Shown one piece after another: positions 13,749 through 20,025 of a stretch of DNA of 20,025 nt. The stretch comes from an uncultured Spirochaetaceae bacterium. GTDB lineage: Bacteria; Spirochaetota; Spirochaetia; Treponematales; UBA12059. Location: assembly GCA_938004315.1 (NCBI GenBank), contig CALKWG010000247.1:1-20025 (forward strand), written 5' to 3'. Made by a program: the position numbers and the translations under genes. How positions within the stretch are numbered: the stretch's first letter is position 1; each line of letters opens with the position of its first letter. The notes under the pieces are model-generated. The model was given only the letters and a program-made list of their open reading frames with translations, had not been told where the DNA came from and made no database searches.

Positions 13749-14560
13749 TTCAAGACCATCCGTTAAAGAGAACGGGTATATTCTTCTCGATATCATTCTT
13801 AATCGGTAACGGTTTGAATATATTCGCTTTCTCGATGATGGGTCAGGGTAGTAGTTTTCTCCAGGCCGTGACTCACCCGACCGTCGTTTCACTCTATGTA
13901 TTTACCGCGCTTCTCATCCTGTCGACGGTAAAGAAGCGCTTCTCGTTCATCCAACCGCTTCTTTTCTTAGGCATCGCTCCCTTGCCCTTGATCCAAACGC
14001 CGTTGAGCGTCTATGGCCTGGGCATCTTCATCAGCGGCGTGATCCTCTTGTATAAAGGCGGCTATCTTGAACGCCGAAGGGCGGTTAAACTCGCCCTGCT
14101 CATCGTCTATCTATATGCGATCCTCTTCTTCGCCGCGTTGGGCAAGAGCCCCTACAGCACCTATGCCTTGGGTCCTCTCTTCTTCACGACCGCCTTCTTG
14201 GCCTTCCTCTACCTGGTCTTCAAGGAGCAGGTCGTGGTCTACCTGAAGGAGAAGAAGCCTATCTTATCGCTCGCCGAAAAGGGCCTGTCGGAGGCCGAGG
14301 CCGCCTATGTGCGCGCCGCGGCGAAGGGGCTTTCGCCCAAGGAGATGGCCGCCGAGTTCGGGGTTTCTGAGTCGACGATACGCAACACCATGTCCCGCGC
14401 CTACAAGAAGCTGGGCGTGGCCGACAAGGCGGGCCTGGCCGCGCTGTTGGCCTCGCACGAGCTCGAGGGCCAGGTCGACGAACTAGTTGAAAAAGTCGTC
14501 GCCGCCGCGCCTGGTAACGCGACGGCGCTTCAAGCGGCCGCTACGGAGACGAATTTATGA
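13733..14560 (+). CDS. Membrane-embedded LuxR-type transcriptional regulator
   Basis: 275 aa from the ATG at 13733 (MVAIVIQDHPL), which has GGAGG 4 bases upstream. The N-terminal two-thirds contain about six hydrophobic helices (about 15-165), and the C-terminus is a LuxR/GerE helix-turn-helix (about 185-245: LSEAEAAYVRAAAKGLSPKE, then FGVSESTIRNTMSRAYKKLG). The HTH keeps the usual G-L-S-x-K-E and recognition-helix pattern. A short helical tail follows. There is no receiver domain, autoinducer-binding domain or protease site that I can identify, so it would act as a membrane-tethered one-component regulator. Its first 500 bases are lower in GC than neighbouring genes, as expected for hydrophobic coding. 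It overlaps the unknown gene upstream by 16 bp and the racemase gene by 4 bp. Confidence 0.88.
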   Translation: MVAIVIQDHPLKRTGIFFSISFLIGNGLNIFAFSMMGQGSSFLQAVTHPTVVSLYVFTALLILSTVKKRFSFIQPLLFLGIAPLPLIQTPLSVYGLGIFISGVILLYKGGYLERRRAVKLALLIVYLYAILFFAALGKSPYSTYALGPLFFTTAFLAFLYLVFKEQVVVYLKEKKPILSLAEKGLSEAEAAYVRAAAKGLSPKEMAAEFGVSESTIRNTMSRAYKKLGVADKAGLAALLASHELEGQVDELVEKVVAAAPGNATALQAAATETNL

Positions 14561-15246
14561 AGCTGATCGGCCTCATCGGCGGCATGAGCTGGGAGTCGTC
14601 GGCGGTCTACTACGAGCTCTTAAACCGCGGCGTACGCGAGCGGCTGGGCGGGAGCGCCTCGGCCCGCTGCGCGCTCTACTCCTTCGACTTCGCCGAGGTG
14701 GAGCGCCTGCAGCGCGCCGGCGACTGGGAGCGCCTGCGGGCCATGATGTTCGACGCGGGCCGCTCGCTCAAGGCCGCCGGGGCGGAGCTCCTGGTCCTAT
14801 GCACCAACACCATGCATAAGGTAATGGACGGCGTCGAGGAGACGCTAGGCTTGCCCTTCGTCCATATCGTGGACGCGACCGCCGCCGCGATACGCGCGGC
14901 CGGCTTTAAGCGCCCGGCGCTCTTGGGAACGCGCTATACGATGGAGGGCGGCTTCTACGCCGATCGCCTGCGCGAACGCTTCGGCCTGGAGGCCCTGATC
15001 CCCGAAGAGGGCGACCGGACGGAGATTAACCGCGTCATCTTCGAAGAGTTGGTGCGCGGCGTCGTCTCGCCCGCCTCGCGCGCGAGCTACCTGGCGGCGC
15101 TGGATCGGCTGGCCGCCCGCGGGGCCGACTGCGCCATCCTAGGCTGCACCGAGATCGGTCTCCTCATACGCGAGCACCCGAGCCTACCCCTCTTCGACAG
15201 CACGGAGCTGCACGCCCGCGCCGCCCTGGACGCGAGCCTGGCTTAG
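14557..15246 (+). CDS. Asp/Glu/hydantoin racemase family protein (amino-acid racemase)
   Basis: 229 aa, cytoplasmic. It begins MKLIGLIGGMSWESSAVYY, the hallmark of the aspartate-racemase/YgeA family, and keeps both catalytic cysteines: Cys82 in LVLCTNTMHK and Cys197 in ILGCTEIGLL. These two-base racemases work without cofactor and interconvert L- and D-amino acids (aspartate, glutamate, or broader range in YgeA-like enzymes); exact substrate cannot be told. Its ATG overlaps the stop of the membrane regulator (ATGA), so it is translated as part of the same operon. This suggests that the regulator senses or controls a D-amino-acid-related process such as wall metabolism or signalling, which is inference. 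Confidence 0.93.
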   Translation: MKLIGLIGGMSWESSAVYYELLNRGVRERLGGSASARCALYSFDFAEVERLQRAGDWERLRAMMFDAGRSLKAAGAELLVLCTNTMHKVMDGVEETLGLPFVHIVDATAAAIRAAGFKRPALLGTRYTMEGGFYADRLRERFGLEALIPEEGDRTEINRVIFEELVRGVVSPASRASYLAALDRLAARGADCAILGCTEIGLLIREHPSLPLFDSTELHARAALDASLA

Positions 15247-15267
15247 GATCGCTCGCCCGCCTCGGGG

Positions 15268-15289
15268 CTGGGCGCCGCCCGGGCCTTTT
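15268..15289 (+). terminator. Possible intrinsic terminator after the racemase
   Basis: CTGGGC-GCC-GCCCGG (15268-15282, one G-T pair) is followed by GCC and TTTT (15286-15289), 22 bases past the racemase stop. Short stem and short T run; plausible but weak. Confidence 0.4.
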
Positions 15290-15329
15290 AGCCTTGTATT
15301 TCGGCGCCGCTGGACGATGATTAAGGCCG

Positions 15330-16790
15330 ATGAAATCGTACGCGAATTGGCCGATCGACGATAAGCAGCGCCTCCTGGGCCTCTTGGCCGCCATCCTGGT
15401 AGCCGGATTCACCGGCACGAGCGTAATAGCCTACCGGGCCGCCCTCTCCGGGGTCCGCGCCTCCATCGGCGGCAGCGCCCTGCCGGTGGCCGCCGAGTCG
15501 GTGTACGCGCGCCTTCAGCGCGACCTCGTCGAGCCGCTCTATATCTCCTCTATGATGGCGAACGACGCCTTCCTGCACGCCTGGGTCGAGGGCGGGGAAA
15601 TCGACGAGGCGCCGATCGTGAACTACCTGCGCGAGGTGCAGCGCCGCTACGGCACCATCACCGCGTTCTTCGTATCGGAGCGGACGCGGCGCTACTATCA
15701 TCCGAGCGGGATACTCAAGGAGGTTCGCCCGGAGGAATGGCGCGACGCCTGGTATTGGCGCGTCCGCGGCATGGACGAGGCCTACGAGATCAACATCGAT
15801 CCCGACCTGGCCAACGCCGACGAGCTTACCGTGTTCATAAACTATCGGGTGCTGGATAGCGGCGGCGAGTTCCTAGGCGCCGCCGGAGTTGGCCTCACGG
15901 TTAACGCCATGGCCGGGATAGCCTCGCGCCTGCGCGACGAGTTCGGCACCGCGGTCTACTTCGTCGACCCGGACGGCTTCCTGGTGGCCGGAAGGCCCGC
16001 CGGGCTGGACGCGGCGCCCGCCGCCGTGACCGCCGTGCCCGGCCTGGCCGACGTGGCCAAACAAGCGCTGGCCTCCGGCGGCGGCGCCTACCATTACCGC
16101 GGGGTCGCCGGGGAGACCCTGCTCCACGTGCGCTACCTGTCCGAGATCGGCTGGTACCTCTTCGTGGAGCGCGAGGAATCGGCCTCTATAGCGGGCTCGA
16201 GGCGGGCCTTGGCGATGAACCTGGCGCTCTACGGGCTTATCCTGGGCCTGGCCCTGCTGACCGCCGCCCTGACGGTGGATCGATACCAGCGGAAGCTGGA
16301 GAAGGCGGCGGCCCACGACCCCCTGACCGGGGCGCTCAACCGCCTGGCTTTCACGGCCGTCGCCGAGCACGTGTTCAAGGACGCGCTGCGGGCGGGGCAG
16401 CCGGTCTCCGTCGCTATCTTCGACGCCGACGACTTTAAAGCGGTGAACGACCGCTACGGCCACCCCGACGGCGACCGCGTGCTTAAGATCATCGCCGCGG
16501 CGGCGACGGGCGCCCTGCGTAAGTCCGACGCGTTCTGCCGTTGGGGCGGCGAGGAGTTCCTCTGCGTGCTGCCGGGCTGCGACCTGGCCTCCGCCGCGGC
16601 GGTCGCCGAGAAGCTCAGGGCCGCCGTGGCCGCCGAGACCAAGGCGGCCGGGCCCAAGGCGGTGACGCTCTCCGCCGGCGTTGCCCAGCTCAAGGCGGAC
16701 GAGGATCTGGAGGGGCTCATCCGCCGCGCCGACGACGCCCTCTTGGCGGCCAAGCGGGTGGGGAAGGATCGGGTGCGCCTGGCCGAGTAA
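15330..16790 (+). CDS. Cache-GGDEF diguanylate cyclase
   Basis: 486 aa. Order: TM1 (about 12-35), an extracytoplasmic double-Cache-type sensor (about 40-285), TM2 (about 290-312), GGDEF domain (about 320-485). The sensor carries a pattern known from a widespread family of Cache cyclases: WRDAWYWRVRGMDEAYEINI followed by FINYRVLDSGG and GAAGVGLTVNAM. The catalytic motif is WGGEEF (GGEEF 406-410), and the inhibitory RxxD site is RKSD (397-400), correctly spaced, so product inhibition is expected. The ATG at 15330 has only AAGG 3 bases upstream, so the start is moderately sure. It lies 83 bp after the racemase; Cache sensors of this type often bind small carboxylates or amino acids, which makes the neighbourhood suggestive but no more. 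Confidence 0.94.
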   Translation: MKSYANWPIDDKQRLLGLLAAILVAGFTGTSVIAYRAALSGVRASIGGSALPVAAESVYARLQRDLVEPLYISSMMANDAFLHAWVEGGEIDEAPIVNYLREVQRRYGTITAFFVSERTRRYYHPSGILKEVRPEEWRDAWYWRVRGMDEAYEINIDPDLANADELTVFINYRVLDSGGEFLGAAGVGLTVNAMAGIASRLRDEFGTAVYFVDPDGFLVAGRPAGLDAAPAAVTAVPGLADVAKQALASGGGAYHYRGVAGETLLHVRYLSEIGWYLFVEREESASIAGSRRALAMNLALYGLILGLALLTAALTVDRYQRKLEKAAAHDPLTGALNRLAFTAVAEHVFKDALRAGQPVSVAIFDADDFKAVNDRYGHPDGDRVLKIIAAAATGALRKSDAFCRWGGEEFLCVLPGCDLASAAAVAEKLRAAVAAETKAAGPKAVTLSAGVAQLKADEDLEGLIRRADDALLAAKRVGKDRVRLAE

Positions 16791-16804
16791 AGCCGACCCC
16801 CCGC

Positions 16805-17266
16805 TTACGGCTCTTCGGTGCGATCGCCCTTGTAGAATTCTGGGAATTTGTAGGCCGGTATGCCCGTGGCCTCGTCGACCTGGATGTAGGCCGTGCCCTT
16901 GACGGCGCACTCGTCCAAGGCCGCCTGGGCGTCGTCGAGGGCGACGTTCAGCTTGATGGCCGCCTGGGAGACGGTGAGCGAGCCGCCCGATTCGGAGGCG
17001 AGCTTCAGGACGCGCACGGCCAGCATGGGGTCGACGGGCTTGGGACGCGCCGCGCCGAGCCTAGCCGCCCCGAAGAGCCGATCCCAGGCGATGCGGCCGC
17101 TTGAACCCTGCGGTAGCCGTAGATAGAACCCCCCGAGCACGAGCAGCCCGCCTATGATAAAGGCGGACGGCCCGACGGTCGGGACGGGGACGGGAGCCCA
17201 GAAGTTGAGTATGTTGGCGACGCCCAGGCCTATGAGGCCCGCCCCGGCGAGCCTGCGAATATTCAT
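16805..17266 (-). CDS. Small membrane protein with cytoplasmic winged-helix-like domain
   Basis: 153 aa. Two hydrophobic helices (LAGAGLIGLGVANILNFW and SAFIIGGLLVLGGFYL, about 5-50) form a hairpin. A linker follows, then a cytoplasmic region (about 78-140, DPMLAVRVLKLASESGGSLT..AAIKLNVALDDAQAALDE..GTAYIQVD) with the helix-helix-helix-wing pattern of a winged helix. ATG at 17266 has GGAGG 9 bases upstream. An extended -10 (TGCTATACT) lies 20 bases before the start. I know of no function; similar two-helix plus wHTH proteins could be DNA-binding or merely structural. The secreted-protein gene lies 60 bp upstream on the same strand. It converges on the Cache-GGDEF gene, leaving only 14 bp between stops. 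Confidence 0.8.
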   Translation of the reverse strand: MNIRRLAGAGLIGLGVANILNFWAPVPVPTVGPSAFIIGGLLVLGGFYLRLPQGSSGRIAWDRLFGAARLGAARPKPVDPMLAVRVLKLASESGGSLTVSQAAIKLNVALDDAQAALDECAVKGTAYIQVDEATGIPAYKFPEFYKGDRTEEP

Positions 17267-17286
17267 GACCGGCTACCTCCGGGGCG

Positions 17287-17295
17287 AGTATAGCA
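17287..17295 (-). promoter_or_regulatory. Extended -10 promoter of the small membrane protein gene
   Basis: Minus-strand TGCTATACT (17295-17287) is a good extended -10 (TGn before TATACT). No convincing -35 lies 17 bases upstream. It would give a leader of about 14 bases containing the GGAGG ribosome site. Confidence 0.45.
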
Positions 17296-17326
17296 CGCGC
17301 GGCCCGGCTCGGTCGCGCGGCGCGCG

Positions 17327-17866
17327 TCAGTCGGCGTCGAAGAGCTTGACGAGGGCGTCGTAGCGGGCACGGACCAGCTTGAGCTCGGCCTCGTTGAGCT
17401 TGGCCTCGGCCGGCAGCGCGAGCATGGCCTTCTTGGCCTCCTCGAGCGACTTGACGGCCTGGGCCTTGTCCGCGGCGCTCATGCCCGCCGTGGCGTTGAT
17501 CTGGGCTATGGCTTCGTCGAACTGCTTCATGAGCTCCGGGTTCTCGCGCTCCATGTAGACGTAGCCTAAGAGCGCGATGGTCGTGCCGGTCACGTAGTTG
17601 AAGCGATCGCTCGTCCAGCCCTTGCCCTTCAGGAAGGCTTCGAAGTCGGCGCCCATGAAGAAGGCGGCCATGGCGGCCCCGGGGGCGTCGGCGTCGAACT
17701 GCTTGCCCTTGGCCTCGAACCACTGGATGACGGCGGGCCAGTCTTGGATGAACTTGCTCAGCTCTCGCTCGCTCATGGGAGCCGGGGCGGCGCCTTGGGC
17801 GCCCGCTATGGCCGGCGACAGGGCCGCGATCAGCGCCGCGGCCAGGATGGCGGTAACGTGTTTCAT
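17327..17866 (-). CDS. Secreted helical protein of unknown function
   Basis: 179 aa with a Sec signal peptide (MKHVTAILAAALIAALSPAIAGA, cleavage at about 23-25) and a mature, predominantly helical, Ala/Lys/Glu-rich domain of about 150 residues without cysteine or lipobox. Recognisable segments are FIQDWPAVIQWFEAKGKQFD and a conserved-looking aromatic core WTSDRFNYVTGTTIALLGYVY. It resembles small periplasmic helical proteins of spirochaetes, but I cannot name a function. There is no Shine-Dalgarno before the ATG; instead an extended -10, TGCTATTAT, ends 7 bases upstream, pointing to a leaderless mRNA. The membrane/winged-helix gene follows 60 bp downstream with its own -10. Confidence 0.82.
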   Translation of the reverse strand: MKHVTAILAAALIAALSPAIAGAQGAAPAPMSERELSKFIQDWPAVIQWFEAKGKQFDADAPGAAMAAFFMGADFEAFLKGKGWTSDRFNYVTGTTIALLGYVYMERENPELMKQFDEAIAQINATAGMSAADKAQAVKSLEEAKKAMLALPAEAKLNEAELKLVRARYDALVKLFDAD

Positions 17867-17873
17867 GGCGAGA

Positions 17874-17882
17874 ATAATAGCA
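17874..17882 (-). promoter_or_regulatory. Extended -10 for a leaderless secreted-protein mRNA
   Basis: Minus-strand TGCTATTAT (17882-17874) ends 7 bases before the ATG at 17866. No good -35 is seen. No ribosome site fits between, so the start codon would be at or near the 5' end of the mRNA. Confidence 0.45.
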
Positions 17883-18097
17883 CGCCGCCGCGCCCCGCGC
17901 AGGCTTAATCGGCGGCCGGCCGCCGCCGCCCATGACGCCGCGTCCGGCGCGTGAGGGATAGGAGCGGAAAACCCGGAGGGCCGCAGGGCTTAAGCCGCGG
18001 CGCCCGCCTCAGGGGTCGCGGGCAGCCGGGCTACGGAGCGCTTTAGGCCCGAGGATTTGAAGCGTATAGCCCGCTTCCCGCGGAGCGGGAACGCGCC
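17883..18097. other. GC-rich intergenic stretch without a gene
   Basis: Part of the 304-bp gap between the secreted-protein gene and the enolase relic. A perfect hairpin TTCCCGC-GGA-GCGGGAA lies at 18075-18091 and could back up the enolase terminator. I see no tRNA, no ribosome-bound start and no recognisable protein in either strand. Confidence 0.45.
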
Positions 18098-18131
18098 AAA
18101 AAAAAGAACCGCCCCCGGCGACGGAGGCGGT
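18098..18131 (-). terminator. Rho-independent terminator of the enolase transcript
   Basis: On the minus strand ACCGCC (18131-18126), a 12-base loop, and GGCGGT (18113-18108) form the stem, followed directly by TC and a run of eight T (18105-18098). It is the only textbook intrinsic terminator in the window. It lies beyond the second, displaced enolase tail, 153 bp from the true enolase stop. Confidence 0.8.
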
Positions 18132-18170
18132 CTTATTCAGCGCGCGGCGATCATCGCCCGGGTCCGCGCC

Positions 18171-18209
18171 TTATTTCTTAATGTTATAGAAGGCGTTGCG
18201 GCCGGCGTA
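18171..18209 (-). pseudogene. Displaced second copy of the enolase 3' end
   Basis: Read on the minus strand this encodes [12 protein letters not shown] and a stop, identical to the last 12 residues of the intact enolase. In 39 bases there are five differences, at 18174, 18180, 18183, 18186 and 18204, and every one is a third codon position. Similarity stops abruptly upstream of the Tyr codon. It lies 75 bp beyond the intact stop and next to the terminator. It looks like the 3' end of another enolase allele left by recombination or by integration into the gene end. Confidence 0.85.
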
Positions 18210-18266
18210 CGTCGCGAGTGGGACTCGCGCCCCGTCCTCCCTGGCGGTCGGACGGGAAGCGTTGCC

Positions 18267-19795
<1,529 letters not shown>

Positions 19796-19807
<12 letters not shown>

Positions 19808-20025
19808 CTTACGCGCTTCACGAATATACCGCTCCAGCAAGTCCTTCACCTCTCCGGGGGTGAACGTCCGGATTGCCCCGGCCATGCCGGGAAACACCTT
19901 GCGGATGCCGGGGCGGGAAAAGCCGCGGACGTAGACGCAGTCCTTCCCGTCCACTACCACGGGGAGGACATACCAGGACGAGAAGGATTCGTAGAGGTTG
20001 CCGGAGGGGTTGGAGAGCAGGCGGG
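19796..20025 (-). CDS. C-terminal part of an unknown protein, cut by the window edge
   Basis: Minus-strand frame open from the right edge to the TGA at 19798-19796, 75 residues plus a partial codon, with segments SSWYVLPVVVDGKDCVYVRG, FSRPGIRKVFPGMAG and FTPGEVKDLLERYIREARKG. It has balanced amino-acid composition and looks like a real coding tail, but I do not recognise the family. Its start lies outside the window. The last residues (GGQ) and the stop codon come from the heptamer element, so the original C-terminus may have been altered by the insertion. Enolase lies 97 bp past its predicted end in the same orientation, with the element in between. Confidence 0.6.

Overview
The window is GC-rich (by eye well above 60 %), densely coded bacterial DNA with no rRNA, tRNA, CRISPR array, transposase or phage gene that I could find. 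The likely source is a high-GC spirochaete (Spirochaetota). This rests on the style of the methyl-accepting chemotaxis protein, the small secreted proteins, the enolase insert and the heptanucleotide repeats. It is an inference from family resemblance, not proof. Bases 1-55 are not genomic: they are a slightly corrupted Illumina P5/Read-1 adapter, so the left edge is a contig end and truncates the first gene.

Layout. 56-3050 (minus) is a biotin uptake operon, birA-bioY-bioM-bioN plus a DUF1904 gene, with overlapping gene ends and a BirA-box-like inverted repeat in its leader. A 208-bp AT-rich gap carries divergent promoters. 3259-6866 (plus) holds a methyl-accepting chemotaxis protein followed by an HWE/HisKA_2-type sensor kinase. 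6911-8807 (minus) holds a 7TM HD-GYP phosphodiesterase and a small secreted protein. 9118-11106 (plus) holds an Eis-like acetyltransferase and a CoA-diphosphatase-like Nudix protein. 11165-12217 (minus) is a GAF-GGDEF diguanylate cyclase. 12377-12952 (plus) is a second Nudix hydrolase ending in a 38-bp perfect palindrome. 13230-15246 (plus) is a three-gene overlapping operon: unknown protein, membrane-embedded LuxR-type regulator, Asp/Glu-racemase-family enzyme. 15330-16790 (plus) is a Cache-GGDEF diguanylate cyclase. 16805-17866 (minus) holds two small envelope or secreted proteins. 18284-19582 (minus) is enolase. The right edge has a heptamer-repeat element and a truncated unknown gene.

How the genes relate. 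The left operon imports biotin through an ECF transporter and is probably controlled by its own BirA homologue. Several of that homologue's ligase motifs are altered, so it may act mainly as a repressor. Much of the rest is signalling: one chemoreceptor, one sensor kinase, one c-di-GMP phosphodiesterase and two diguanylate cyclases that both keep an RxxD inhibitory site.

Most worth a second look: (1) the unknown / membrane-LuxR / racemase operon, with a near-consensus promoter whose start coincides with the ATG and three alternating TGTAGA half-sites upstream; (2) a second, displaced copy of the last 12 codons and stop of enolase, differing only at third codon positions and lying beside the terminator, which looks like the scar of an allele replacement or of integration into the 3' end of eno; (3) a 16-bp inverted repeat around the enolase stop codon; (4) a 129-bp heptamer element that supplies both the -35 box of eno and the stop codon of the next gene; (5) several genes whose -10 box sits 6-7 bases before the ATG, suggesting leaderless mRNAs.
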